Assembly: GCA_963978905.1 (NCBI GenBank)
Contig: OZ022257.1
Location: forward strand, 22,589,774 to 22,653,773
Length of the DNA stretch: 64,000 nt
Reading direction: 5' to 3'
From: Trichostrongylus colubriformis
Taxonomy: Eukaryota > Nematoda > Chromadorea > Rhabditida > Trichostrongylidae
The notes under the pieces were generated by a model. The model was not told the DNA's origin. It made no database searches and was given only the letters and a program-made list of their open reading frames with translations. Positions 9,301 to 19,426 of this stretch are shown one piece after another. Position 1 is the stretch's first letter, and each line of letters begins with the position of its first letter. The translations under genes and the position numbers were made by a program.

Positions 9301-12231
9301 CAACGTTTGCTCTTGTGAGGCCCCTTCTGATCCCGTAATCGCTTGTGAACTGAGCTTGCTAAGAACGCCAAGGCCGCGGTCGTACTTTACGATGCCGGCG
9401 GCAGAGCGTGGCTGCGTATATCTGCGTCTCCTCCTATGCCACCCTGCCTCATTGCCCGCGTCATCTCTGCACCTCCTCTGTGCCACTCTCCCTCGCTGCC
9501 TGTGAACGCAGCCACGCCCTGCCTGCGGTGAGTATGACCACGGCCTAAGCCTCACGTGAAGGTAAAAGAGATACAAAATCTGACTGGTGTTATTGAGGTA
9601 GTGGCAACTGAGATTTACCGAGCCAAGGCCTCTCCTCCGGACTCACTTCCACGGTACAAGATCGGAAATACCACCTTGCATGCAACCGTTGTTGATGCAA
9701 TTACCTACATAGGTATTTTTATAGAGTTCTCAAAATGTTATGAACTTTCATCAAGATGTTCATGCATCCGTAACGTTTCAGGGTATTCTCAGATAGGCTT
9801 TGTTTGTCTGTTTGTGCTCACGAATTTGACGAAAAACTGCCTTGGTCGGCTGAGGCCCAATTTTCTCGATGTCTGCAAACCACTGAATATCACCTGTACT
9901 GGACATGAGTACGTTGCTCTCTGAATGGTGTACTTGAATGGTGTGACATACTTATAATCGATACCATAGATTTTACGAGAATTACGTATGTACCGGAAAT
10001 CCTGAAAAGGTAAACGACTCACGAAAATCGTTCTTCAGTGGCCATTCATCATTCTCTATGTATGCATCGACATTCACAGCGGTGAGCGACATTGCTTTGT
10101 GTTCAAGAATTCACCAAAGTCAGCCTTATTGGACTGACCTTTTTTGGCTGAGTACTGCATTTGTGAGTCATAAAAACGGCAAAAAGTTGAGCGATTGAAT
10201 AAAAGGCACTACCATTCCGTAGAGCTGAAAAAGGTCTATCGAAAGCATATACACATACATTTTTTGATCTCGATGGTGGGCAAGAAAGATGAGGTGCGCA
10301 AGCGCCAATTCTTTGCCTTTAGCTTACTTCATTTCCAGACCTTATAAATATTGGGCAATCGAAGGAGTCGAAAAACAGTGTAGCTTGCGATGTTTGTTAT
10401 GCCACACGAGGTTTTTAAATGGAACCTTTATTCGTGGCCCGACGTTTCGACCGTTTCGTCTTCTTCAGAGGCCTGAAGATGGCTTGAAGCTCATGATTTG
10501 TCAAGTACCCGAACAAGCGCCTCCTCCCCTCTAGCGTTTCCGACATCATTTCGGGAAAGCTCCTGAACAACTCAGTAACAGACAACAAACTCACCGATGG
10601 TTCCCGCTTGTGGAGAGCGAGTGCTCACAGCCACAGTCAGTGATGTTAGTATGGATAAATGAGCCCTTTTCGAGTCTCAAGCCACATGACATGATATTGT
10701 CATGCATGTCACCCATACTATAGCTCCCACTTAGATACGAAAGGCAAAAGATCATTTGTAATAGACAAACACTCATTGCGGTTATTCATCCGCGGATTTC
10801 TTGCGAAAATCCAGAATGACTCCAAAACTTTCCTTGATGAACTTGTGAGAAAGCTAGAGTGATTTATCTCTTGAATGTAGGGCTTGTAATAGCACTTATA
10901 TTGGAGAAACAGGAAGGGCACTAGCTATTCGCGTTTAAGGGCACCTAGCTGGGAAAAGGCGTGATATCATTACCACCCCACTCGGCAAGCATAAGATTGA
11001 GGAGCACAGTGGGAACGACTTTGATGTTAAGTGTAGCATCTTGGCGTTCGAGACGGAAATTTCATCAAGGAAAGTTTTGGAGTCATTCTGGATTTTCGCA
11101 AGAAATCCACGGATGAATAACCGCAATGAGCGTTTGTCTATTACAAATGAACTTTTGCCTTTCATATCTAAATGAGAGCTATAGTATGGGTGACATCATG
11201 ACAATATGTCATGCGGCTTGAGACTCAGGTAGGACTAATTCATCCATACTAACATCACTTACTGTGGCTGTGAGCACTCGCTCCCCACAAGCGGTGGAAC
11301 CATCGGTGAGTTTGTTGTCTGTTACTGAGTTGTTCAGGAGCTTTCCCAAAATGATGTCGGAAACGCTAGAGGGGAGGAGGCGCTTGTTCGGGTACTTGAC
11401 AAATCATGAGCTTCAAGCCATCTTCAGGCCTCTGAAGAAGACGAAACGGTCGAAACGTTGGGCCACGAATAAAGGTTCCACTTAAAAACCTTGTTGGCAT
11501 AACAAACATCGCAATCGACAACTAATGCCGAGTTACAAGAAGAGAGAACTTGGAGACAGAGTGTAGCGTTTTGTAGAGCAGAAAAAGCTCTATCGAAAAA
11601 CATACATAAGCTCCGTCGAAAGATGAAGGGAACAATGTGAAAAACAGAAAAAAAAACCGCGGAAATTTATTCCTCAGCCCATTAGATGGATGAGTTCACA
11701 GTTTCCGCCAGGCCTTCAGACTAAATTGATGTCGCTTCTTTACCACTCATTTATCCTTGCCCTCTGCCGAGAATGACTTAGCACGTCATGATTTTGTAAA
11801 GTGACTACTGAGAAAAAATAAGCATCCTAATTTGGTTCCTTTTAAGTTGTACCTGCTTGCTCGAATACCTCGCAATACCTTTGGACGAGCAGCAATTCCC
11901 ATCATTCAGACCATAGTAATGGCTATCGGTACGTAAAATGCCTGGTTTTTAGCAGTGCACCGTTCATACTCAATCACTATCATTAAAGGGCTCCTAATAT
12001 CGTACTCACGCATTAATGACAACAAGCATCACTGGAGTGACGTGATCATTGGGATTCTTGTCGGTATGTTCACAGCCGCATACACGGTAAGTCTCATGAT
12101 CTAGAACCGGATTACATCAATGCATAGGACTCATTGATGATTAGTTCGTCACACATTTTGTACGAAGTTTTTGCCAGATTCGCATCATTACAACAGAAAA
12201 TTTGCGTTGCGGTGTGCGGCGTGTGATCTAG
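3344..12231 (+). CDS. plpp-1.2: Phospholipid (lipid phosphate) phosphatase, PAP2/LPP family; 5' exon missing
   Basis: Integral membrane enzyme that dephosphorylates phosphatidate, lysophosphatidate and related lipids. Exons: 3344-3495, 9598-9712, 9782-9908, 9970-10081, 11847-11928, 11989-12086, 12145-12231; all junction phases agree. The first exon found encodes the LPP signature RGFFCDDESI after a hydrophobic start. Motif C1 (KNCLGRLRP, Kx6RP) is in exon 3, C2 (FFSGHSSFSMY) in exon 4, and C3 (SRINDNKHHWSD, SRx5Hx3D) in exon 6; the catalytic His residues are present. An NIT glycosylation site lies between C1 and C2, as expected for an extracellular loop. The exon with the start codon was not found, and the last exon (29 codons including the stop) is the least certain. 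The 9598 acceptor (TTATTGAG) is weak. The 6.1 kb and 1.8 kb introns are full of transposons. The symbol rests on family match plus neighbouring snr-3 and rsp-5; the family call is firm, the symbol less so. Confidence 0.9.
3777..4035. mobile_element. Mutator-like MITE with 9 bp target duplication
   Basis: Terminal inverted repeats start GGGTGGGGTCCACGAGG at 3786 and end CCTCGTGGACCCCACCC at 4026. The identical flanks GAACGCAAC (3777-3785 and 4027-4035) are a 9 bp target duplication, as for Mutator-like elements. The 241 bp interior is GC-rich and codes for nothing recognised. It lies in the large LPP intron; a diverged relative is at 30067-30334. Confidence 0.85.
4189..4362. mobile_element. 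Harbinger-type MITE, copy 1
   Basis: 174 bp element with inverted termini GGCCGCGTTCATATTTTGC and GCAAAGTATGAACGCGTCC, flanked by TCA on both sides (3 bp duplication). Same family as 9372-9545, 12383-12548 and 29871-30008. It lies in the LPP intron. Confidence 0.8.
4720..4930. repeat. Relative of the 12552-12752 MITE
   Basis: Shares the AATTCGAATC, ATGCCATA and GTTGTTGG(T/G)-type blocks in the same order as 12580-12752, and ends with a Harbinger-type terminus GAAGTATTAACGCGGCC followed by TAA. The left boundary is unclear. Confidence 0.55.
5196..6301. mobile_element. Mutator-like non-autonomous element, 1086 bp
   Basis: Inverted termini of about 100 bp run from ACAAGATTATAAGTTTCC (5206) to GGAAACTTATAATCTTGT (6291). 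Both flanks carry the exact 10-mer ACACGAGCAG (5196-5205 and 6292-6301). The interior is A/T-rich with low-complexity inverted segments. Long hydrophobic-looking open frames on the - strand (5842-6150) follow this composition and are not taken as genes. Confidence 0.8.
6312..6500. repeat. Palindromic MITE-like repeat
   Basis: Arms near AAGGCACATTCCGC, CGCTGATGGGT and GTTGACTCT on the left are mirrored by ACCCATCAGCG, GCGGAATAGGCCTT on the right. It starts beside TTAAA and ends at TTTAA, suggesting a TTAA target. Confidence 0.65.
7188..7642. mobile_element. TTAA-flanked MITE, full-length copy (455 bp)
   Basis: Flanked by TTAA at 7184-7187 and 7643-7646, with short inverted ends AGACACCAGAAGGGGG and CCCCCTTCCGCCTCC. 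The copy at 58332-58786 has exactly the same length in opposite orientation. The TTAA target suggests a piggyBac-type non-autonomous element (inference). A second copy appears to end at 7183 and share the same TTAA. Lies in the LPP intron. Confidence 0.75.
7970..9173. mobile_element. Foldback element with about 120 bp inverted termini
   Basis: The left arm (GGAAGGCCCATCAGGTCATG..., 7971-8090) is mirrored at 9056-9173. Inside are further inverted segments with GTGATATTCGTGCTCAG-like blocks shared with the palindrome at 41025-41383. No transposase was recognised and the target duplication is unclear. Lies in the LPP intron. Confidence 0.75.
8300..8375 (+). other. tRNA-like Pol III boxes (possible SINE head)
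   Basis: An A-box-like TGGCAAAATGG (near 8313) is followed about 40 bp on by a B-box-like GGTTCGAGTTCCC (near 8351). No full cloverleaf can be drawn. A second B-box-like GGTTCGATTCC lies near 7915. Weak evidence only. Confidence 0.25.
9372..9545. mobile_element. Harbinger-type MITE, copy 2
   Basis: 174 bp, the same length as copy 1, with ends GGCCGCGGTCGTACTTTAC and GAGTATGACCACGGCC. The flanks are CAA and TAA, so the 3 bp duplication has one mismatch. It lies about 50 bp upstream of LPP exon 2 as found. Confidence 0.75.
10387..11512. mobile_element. Penelope-like element ends in inverted orientation
   Basis: Two arms of about 450 bp (10387-10842 and 11063-11512) are inverted copies of one another. 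Each carries GGCCACGAATAAAGG-type terminal sequence and a GACGAAACGGTCGAAACG block. The right-hand copy continues inward into a GIY-YIG endonuclease reading frame, typical of the C-terminus of Penelope-like retroelements. No reverse transcriptase remains. The pair fills most of the LPP intron 10082-11846. Confidence 0.8.
10861..11175 (+). pseudogene. GIY-YIG endonuclease fragment of a Penelope-like element
   Basis: The + frame reads CNSTYIGETGRALAIR, then a stop (TAA near 10936), then GHLAGKRR, TPLGKHKIEEHSG, NDFDVKCSILAFETE, ESFWIFARNPRMNNRNE, and a stop at 11173-11175. YIGETGR followed by a basic H-L-A-G-K segment is the GIY-YIG nuclease core of Penelope-like elements. The in-frame stop and the lack of upstream reverse transcriptase mark it as dead. 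The inverted arm on the - strand (about 10725-10842) repeats the last 40 or so codons (ARNPRMNNRNECLSITN). Confidence 0.85.
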
Positions 12232-12382
12232 GATTGCCATATATAACTGAACCTAAGGCGAACTTCGTGCCCTACGCCCATAACAAAGAGTCGAAACACT
12301 ACTTGTTTCAGGACCCAGCCACATACGGGACTCTAGTCCGCACGCATCGCGTTGCTCAACACGCTGCGGACCATCCTAGTTA

Positions 12383-12548
12383 GGCATCGTTCATACTTTG
12401 CGGTGCCGGCGTAGCTACGTGTCTCTGCATCTTTACCTGTACCACTCTGTCTCATTGTCTGCGTCGTCTCTGCACCTCCCCCGTGCCTCTTTGCCTCGCT
12501 GGCTGTAAACTCAACATCGCCCCACCGGCGCGAAGTATGTACGCGGCC
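12383..12548. mobile_element. Harbinger-type MITE, copy 3
   Basis: 166 bp with ends GGCATCGTTCATACTTTGCGG and AAGTATGTACGCGGCC (first written one base long; core GGCATCGTTCATACTTTGCG). TTA flanks it on both sides (12380-12382, 12549-12551). The right TTA is shared with the next element. It sits about 150 bp beyond the LPP stop and may be in its 3' UTR. Confidence 0.75.
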
Positions 12549-12551
12549 TTA

Positions 12552-12752
12552 GGCCGCGATCTTACTTTGCGCACACCTCATTTGAATTCGAATCTTGGCG
12601 TGGTGCCATACTATGCCATATTCGAAATTGAATTCCTGAGATCTCGCCACCGTCACTCTACTGTAATGTTGTTGGGTCGAGCGTTTTACAAACGGAGCGC
12701 GTTATCTAGGTGACGCGAGACCTACGTCGGTGCACAAAGTATGACCGCTGCC
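12552..12752. mobile_element. Second Harbinger-type MITE abutting copy 3
   Basis: 201 bp with ends GGCCGCGATCTTACTTTGCG and CAAAGTATGACCGCTGCC, flanked by TTA at 12549-12551 and 12753-12755. The interior resembles 4720-4930. The order is TTA-element-TTA-element-TTA. Confidence 0.7.
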
Positions 12753-14343
12753 TTACTCACACCCGTATCGTCCAGTGTGACAGCGCCACAATTCACGTTT
12801 TCTCTAACAAAGCAAATAAACGCTTCCATTTAGTGCGTGGTATTGAGTGGAATGTTTACAAAGGCGACCGAAGAGGTGCTGCCAATATGTCGAGTGCACG
12901 CAGACTACTCAGAAGGAACCGTAGCTACATCTGCAGACACCGGCAGTGGTTATACCAATTCTCAAGAAAAGCAATAATTGCGTAAGTTTTCAGTTTGTGC
13001 TCATTTCACCAGATTGTCAAGGAACGAGAACAACAAATGAACACTTTTTACTTGGTTGAACAGTTACTGCAAAGGTGATGTTCAGGTCGAAAAGAAGAAT
13101 ACCGGCATCGCGACAACACGTTGAAGGAGCGACCATCATCCTCGAATTAATAAATATTCCATATGTAATTCTCATAAAGTGGGAGAAGAACATTTATTCA
13201 GAGATCCTAAACACGCTTACCAAACAAATAACAACATAAAAACCTCGAACACATTCGAAGAAAAATGAACAGAAGAAGAACAGCAATTTCAACGGCTCGG
13301 AAGAATTTCACTAGAGCATAGTGCATTAGTAGACCTGTAAAGAAGGAGTAGAAAAGTTAAGAGAACATCAGTCGTCGCTACTCGTCCTCCACAGTAAAGG
13401 GATAGGATTTGATTAGCCCAATTACATGCCAACCAAAATGAAGACGTCTCCCTCAAAACTTCCTTACAAAAAAAGATCCCACAAATTTCGATCGTCACAC
13501 TTTCTTTTGTTTTATGTACGGCTCCTTATCGAACTTGGAGAAACAATTTTTTAACCATCACGGATAGAAAAGTTTGGGATGTACGGTGCTTGCTTCCGCA
13601 AAAACATGGGAAATCTCCTACAAAAAAGAATGCAGAATATAAAATTACAGGCAACCCAAACGGAGCCTTCGTCGACAGAGAATCTTGAAATGATACGGAA
13701 AGGATTAGCAAGCTATCATTACTTCTCAGATATCCAACTGAGTATTACATTAAGCGCCTGGAGCTCATAAGATAACCAATCGAAGCAATCAAGAACTGCT
13801 TCTAGTCGCTGAAAAAGCTCTTCCTTCACAATGATACAACCTTCTAAAAAATCAATAGAGGCGAATTATGTGAACACACGCGACCTATGCAACGACAACA
13901 GTTTGCTGTAGCTTAATTCAACTCCGTGTGGAGATCAGCAGAAGATGAATGCTAACTTAAGAATGCCAAACTTCGCGTTTTCGCAAGCGATCCTGTAACC
14001 ACATTCGCGAGATCGCGGCAATGAAAAATCGCACGATTGTAAGATCCGTGAAATACGACGCTCGCCAATCACTTTCATCAATGCACGCACCATTTTGAAA
14101 GAATGTATACAAATTTTTCTATGCAGCATACACAATGAATTGGAAATTCACATCATATTCTAACTTTGGAAGACTGTCAAATAATTTTGACGTTAGTGTA
14201 GTCTCTAGTTTAATGGAGATTTTCCACACCTGGGTCACTTTTCTGGAAAAACTTCTTATTTTGAAGGATGTTTTATTCGAAAAAAGAAGAAGGTTGAAGG
14301 AAGTTTTTCGACCCATTTGGAAACGTTATTAAAACTGACCACT
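12753..14343. other. Intergenic region between convergent LPP and Sm D1
   Basis: An AATAAA at 12815-12820 is a possible LPP poly(A) signal. No gene was recognised in the A/T-rich remainder; open frames on both strands are short and overlap one another. Confidence 0.5.
14273..14278 (-). promoter_or_regulatory. AATAAA poly(A) signal of Sm D1
   Basis: TTTATT on the + strand reads AATAAA on the - strand, about 66 bp past the Sm D1 stop codon. Confidence 0.65.
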
Positions 14344-17300
14344 TTAACGACCTCGTCCACGTGGTGCACCGCGACCACGAGGGCCACCCCTGCCTCTTCC
14401 TCGAGGACCACCACGCCCTCTTCCACGAATACCAGCACGAGTCCTGGCTGCCTTCTTACGCGGCTCATCGTCAATGAGCATGGTGTCAAGTGGAAGCGAA
14501 TCGGGCAGAATTATGTATCGAATATTGTTCCCTGAAATTTACTGACTTAACAACTAAAAAATCAATATAACACAAAAGGATTTCTTTTTCGAGTTCTGTA
14601 TCCCTCCCGCTCCGGGTCCATGACTATCACTTCTCAACGTTTGCTTCTATCTACATCGCAAACATTTAATTTTTCATTTCGAAACATTTTTCAAGACGCA
14701 AGCAAAACAGTGTTCTATGACTTTTGTATGAACGTCATACAGTCGCGTACACGCAACACACACCCTGAATCAATCGAAACAAAAACCAAAGGATCATTCA
14801 CGGTTCATAAAAATTTATGGGAAACTAGACAGCAGATACTGAATGAAGAATGCTTTCGTTTCACTGGGTAATGAGTGAAACAGTCAGACCTGGGTGATTA
14901 CTGCGGAGCTATGGGAGCGAGCAGGGGAGCGTCGCATATGGTTGGGTCCTCGAGATTTCTTCGTTCTGCACTTCACTTTATGCAGAGGAGTGGTAATTTC
15001 TTAGGAGTCCACAGCATAGGTTGCACCTAGCTCATGCGCATTCGCACCCGGTACGCAGCGTTGCAAACGCCAAGCCGCCAACTTCGCAAGTGATTGAGAA
15101 CATCATATTCCCTCCACGTGGACATTACCACCAATAAGGCCTTGGTCTTTAGTCAAGGCACAGATACGGGAAATTTCACCTACTTCACAGAGCGTAGCTT
15201 CCTAGCCTTCTTTGAAACCCAGATCTAGACTTCACACCTTAATAGAGCCTCGTTTATCAGCCGCATCTTCCCGTTCAATGTCTGACCAAAAAAAAAATAA
15301 CTTGACAGTCTACTCGACACCCTCTAAGCTTTACCCTGTCTCCTACAACCAATGGAATCTTTAACAATAATTATGATGAGAAACAAGCTCTTAACGTTCC
15401 CCTAGAAGGCTTTTCAACGATTTGTCCTTTGTCTGAAAAACTGCCTGCGATTATTAGAAAATGATTATTTGTTTTGAAGAGCTGTGTTAAGAATATTTCA
15501 AACCTTAAATGTTTACCGAGGCTTAGAAATGGATACACCGGAAACAAAATTCTGCGGCTTACTTCGACGCCAGCCCTTCTACACTCCTCATCGAGTCGCT
15601 CTACGACTCAAAGAAGGTGTTATAAAATAGCGCGCAGCCCGAAAATGGTTTGCATTCAAAAATGGCCACTTTAACTCGCCATTCCTGGACTTTGAAAAAC
15701 ATGTGGTACTGCGCTTATAACACCTTTTCGAACTTTGCTGATGTTCCGAGTAGCCTCGCCAGCTTTTTTTCTTTTACAGGCGAACAAAAGCAGGTGTCGA
15801 AAATTCAGAACCTTGTCTCCTAGGCATTCAAATTCCAAGCCTCAAACATAGTAAACTCAAACGATTCAGGAAAAAAACAGATAACACAGCTTTCAGAGCG
15901 GAAGATCTTCCTAAACAACAAACAATCGGTCTCAAAAGGAAATCGTCTAGATGGAACTGTTCGAAGAAAAAGCTATGAAGGTGGAGGAGGGGGAGGGAAA
16001 GGCGGAAGAACTTTTTTTATACAGGGTGGGGCAAAAATCGGAAACTAAATTGATGTCACCCAAAAACCTTATTTCAGCTTGAATGGAAAACTAGTCATAA
16101 CCGATTTATTCCCCAGAAAAAACTGAACAAAAAGCACTGCTTCTTTTTTTTGTAAACAATCTCCATCTACTTCGGCACAGGCTCGAAGGCGCTCCGGAAA
16201 CGCCTCGACCGTGGCGTGGAGGTAGTCTTCATCTAACTCATCCCATGCTTTCTACAACGCTGCCTTCAAGTAACTGAGGTCGCGATGGGGTTTGGGCATG
16301 CCTTAGACTCAACGATGCTCCATACAGAGAAATCGAGTGGGTTGAGGTCCGGTGAACTGGGACGCCATTCATCAAAGGCTATGAAACCTGGGAAATTTTC
16401 CTGGCACCACTTCTGGACAATCTTGGACTCATGAGCAGGGGCATTGTCTTGTTGATAGCACCATTTCTTATTTCCAAAGTGATCCTGAGCCCACGATAAG
16501 CCTTCGTTCTTCGAATGTCCAAATAGTCGTTTGCGTTGACTTCAACTCCTATGGAACGAAGACCAGCGGTGAACGACGACCACGCAGACGATCGCGCACC
16601 TTCTTGCTGCTCACCTTGATCGTGACAGAAGTGGGTGTCCCTCGTCCTGGTGGGTCGGAAAGGTCCGTAAGCTTGCGACTGTTTTCGACACAATACTTCC
16701 TGGTACCTCCAGACGACGGGAGATGTCCACCGCTCGGAATCCTTTACGGTGCAGGTCGATGATGGAAGAACGGTGAGGGGATGGCCTCGTCAATTTGGAC
16801 CAAAGATAAATTTTTTGTGCTGGCTAGTAGAGAAGGTTGCACTGAATCGAATAAATACAAGCACGAGCTTTTCAACTCCGAAAAGCGCATCCGGGGTCGA
16901 AAATCCCGTGCCCGCGCCTAGTTTCCGTAATTTTGCCCCACCCTGTATAATGCTCCAAAACTTCGAAGTTTCAAAAGATCAGAAAAGACCACTCCAAAGG
17001 TGAACACTTGAACACACTTGCACCAACCATCTCCTAGTTATGCGTTATCATTATGAGTGACAAAATGAATCTTCCGAGGAAAGACAACCAAACTCAACGT
17101 TTGGACTGTTATACTAGTCCCATTGCTCTCAATGCAGTACAACCTACGCTTAATTGCCAACCTATCTGCTCTATTCCTCACCACCAAGACTGACCAATCT
17201 GTTCCTATTTTCTGTTTATATAAGAAACGGCCCTATCCCATTCTCTGATCCTCAGGAAGATCCCTGCAACTAATCAATCGCACAAGCACTAAAATCGCTG

Positions 17301-18373
17301 CTTCTGACGCAGGCCTTTTTTGTGAAGCCGTGAAGTCAACCCATGGACAACTAAATCCGAGAAAAATTTATCTTGGTTACTTATTTTTGTGATAATTTGT
17401 CTTTATGGCGTACCTATTAATACCAAAAAACAAAGCAAATAATTGCTCGTGTCCAGTATATTCCCTTCCTTCCCTATTTCCATAACCGAATGATTTTGGT
17501 AGCAATGAAACACAAACGGCTGCACTGCTCCAAAAGGCAGTTCAGTGGCTTAGCTGTTTTACCGGGTAAATCTCCCACATCAGCACATGGATGTAGAAAA
17601 GGGTTTGATTATACACATGGTTCACAAGGATCCTACCATAAGGATCTACGATCTTATCACTTCAACGACGATACCTTACGTTCACCGTTCCGCGATTCGC
17701 TAGATGTGTCGTACTCCATCACTCAAATTCCCCGTTCTTTGCAACCGATGAAAAAGACGCGATAGGAATATTTTAAGTTTCCTGAGCCTGTCCACTGTAA
17801 GCATGAATGCTTTGCTTCTTCTGACTACAGAAGATACCGATGAGTACTCTGGGGTCAAATAAAGTCGGGGGGGGGGGGGGGGGGAGACGCAATTTTGCGT
17901 CAGATTTTCACCAACGTCAAAGCTTCTTTCCCTCCCTAGGCTAAGGCTAAAGCAGATGAGACCTATGCTTTGAGAGATGCTTTTTCATGTGGAAGAAGTG
18001 AATATCAATTTGAGCCTAAGCCTAGGGAGGGAAAGGAGCTTCGACGTTGACGCAAAGTTGCGTCTCCCCCCCCCCCCCCCCCGACTTTATTTGACCCGTA
18101 CTCTGATCTGGTAGCCGTCAAAAATAATAAAGTACCTTACTAAAGTGATACTAATACTTATTACCGCAAATCGTGACCAAGGAGCTTACCGCGGATGGAC
18201 AGCGAGTCCAAGTTGATGGAATCCTTGTTTTTTGGAGTCATCTTTACTGACCGTAGATGCATATTCATAGCCACATCAACCCCGATAATTCCTCCATGAA
18301 CGAGTGTCCCGTTTTTCAGCTCGATGGTCACAGTCTCATGGATGAGTTTCATCAAAAAACGGACCAACTTCAT
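14344..18373 (-). CDS. snr-3: Small nuclear ribonucleoprotein Sm D1
   Basis: Core spliceosomal Sm protein that joins the heptameric ring on U1, U2, U4 and U5 snRNAs. Two exons, 18373-18190 and 14531-14344, join in phase to 123 residues (human Sm D1 is 119). Exon 1 starts [19 protein letters not shown] and carries the Sm1 motif; exon 2 starts at the Sm2 motif ([15 protein letters not shown]) and ends in an RG-rich tail (repeats of [10 protein letters not shown]), the usual symmetric arginine methylation and SMN-binding region. The split falls inside the SIRG/NNIRY junction (CGC-G|GG). A TTTTAG acceptor lies 5 bp upstream of the ATG, so the mRNA is probably spliced-leader trans-spliced. The 3.66 kb intron is long for a nematode and holds a mariner element and a hAT-type MITE. 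No breaks in the coding sequence. Confidence 0.97.
16020..16947 (-). mobile_element. Degenerate Tc1/mariner (maT-like) transposon
   Basis: Ends CAGGGTGGGGCAAAA (left) and TTTTGCCCCACCCTG (right), flanked by TA on both sides. Length 928 bp, shorter than intact relatives (about 1.3 kb), so internally deleted. It lies inside the Sm D1 intron, with its transposase on the same strand as that gene. Confidence 0.9.
16150..16793 (-). pseudogene. Broken Tc1/mariner transposase
   Basis: From the - strand 5' side: a helix-turn-helix segment ([20 protein letters not shown]), then frame-shifted segments. Next comes QQDNAPAH with the second catalytic Asp and [13 protein letters not shown] with the third acidic position. 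The segments lie in different frames with stops and a missing central part, so it cannot encode an active enzyme. The [13 protein letters not shown] motif resembles the maT clade seen in nematodes. Confidence 0.85.
17844..18105. mobile_element. hAT-type MITE with C/G runs
   Basis: Inverted ends GGGTCAAATAAAGTCGGG and CCCGACTTTATTTGACCC surround a palindromic interior containing an 18-base G run and a matching C run. The exact 8 bp flanks GTACTCTG (17844-17851, 18098-18105) indicate a hAT-type target duplication. Lies in the Sm D1 intron just 3' of exon 1. Relatives are at 45671 and 62205. Confidence 0.85.
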
Positions 18374-18386
18374 ATTCCCTAAAAGA
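18374..18386 (-). promoter_or_regulatory. Probable trans-splice acceptor of Sm D1
   Basis: On the - strand CTTCTTTTAG precedes GGAAT-ATG. A 3' splice site only five bases before the start codon, with no exon seen upstream, is typical of spliced-leader addition in nematodes. Confidence 0.6.
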
Positions 18387-19400
18387 AGACATTACATCAT
18401 TCCAAAAAAACAACAGTAATAATCCATGCCAATCAATAACAGCACCCCGACTAACAAAACATAATCAATATCAAAAGATACGCCCTCACGGAAAACCAGC
18501 AAACATCCAGCCACATTCGTAATTACTCATTTATTGGCAATGTGCCAAAATTTTCGAAAATCGTCCCTGATTCAAGGATGACCTTGAAGTTATGGTGAAC
18601 TCGTCCCAGTTGATGGCATCGACGCGGGAGAGGCGCACTATTGATCGGCTCTGGCGCCGTTGCCTGCCTTTTCTGTACATTTTCATTCAGATATAAGATT
18701 TTCAGTGGTAGCCTTTTGCTGATTTGTAGTACTGGAAACTGACCTTATGCTGACAATTTAGAACTTGCCGGTGTAATTTTGATGTTATGGTGTTAATGGA
18801 ATCACTGTGAGTTCGAAAGCAAGGGCTTTTAAGGATGTTAACATTCGTCGAACACGTTGACGTCCTGCACCCACTGTCACCCCCCATCTGAGACCGTTCT
18901 CCATTCACCAATTTGCACATTTTAGTGTACATTCTTACCTAAGTCTTACTTGAGCGAGGTAGAGGCTTTCCCTTACAGTAGGGCATAGTCAAAATCCTAG
19001 GCAAAATCAGCGTCGGACGCCATGCTCGGTGGAGGGCCTGCTCCTTTACCACATTAGCACCACCCCATCATCAGCAAGGTATTGGCTACTGAACCTAGAA
19101 GTAAGGTGGGCTACCGCACTTCTATCACAACGATGAGTCATCGTTCATGTTGAGCGGACGAGTTTGCACGTCAAGCGGGAGCGTCACGAAAGGCGTTGCG
19201 ACCGCATTCGCGCGCTGCGCTCATTTCGTTTCGCAGGTCCTGTCGAATCGATGGCGTCCATTTCATTGCGTCTTTGGCTTTGGGTGACGATGGTTGTGAT
19301 GATCCTTTCTCATTCGTTCTGTTACCGCATCACTTGAAATTTGCGTGCTCTCCTGCGTTTGTTGCTGTCTGTGTACTTCGTACATTTAACCATTTATGAA
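18387..19400. promoter_or_regulatory. Divergent intergenic region, Sm D1 / SR factor
   Basis: About 1 kb between the two head-to-head start codons must hold both promoters. No TATA box or other defined element was identified. Short open frames inside are unconvincing. Confidence 0.5.
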
Positions 19401-19408
19401 TTTTACAG
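19401..19408 (+). promoter_or_regulatory. Probable trans-splice acceptor of the SR gene
   Basis: TTTTACAG ends 18 bp before the ATG at 19427, with no coding exon upstream; consistent with spliced-leader addition. Confidence 0.6.
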
Positions 19409-19426
19409 GCTTTCACACTGGCGGGC

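Noticed and set aside
14256..14489. 77-codon - strand frame rich in V and E
   Set aside because: Shadow frame of the RG-rich tail of Sm D1 exon 2.
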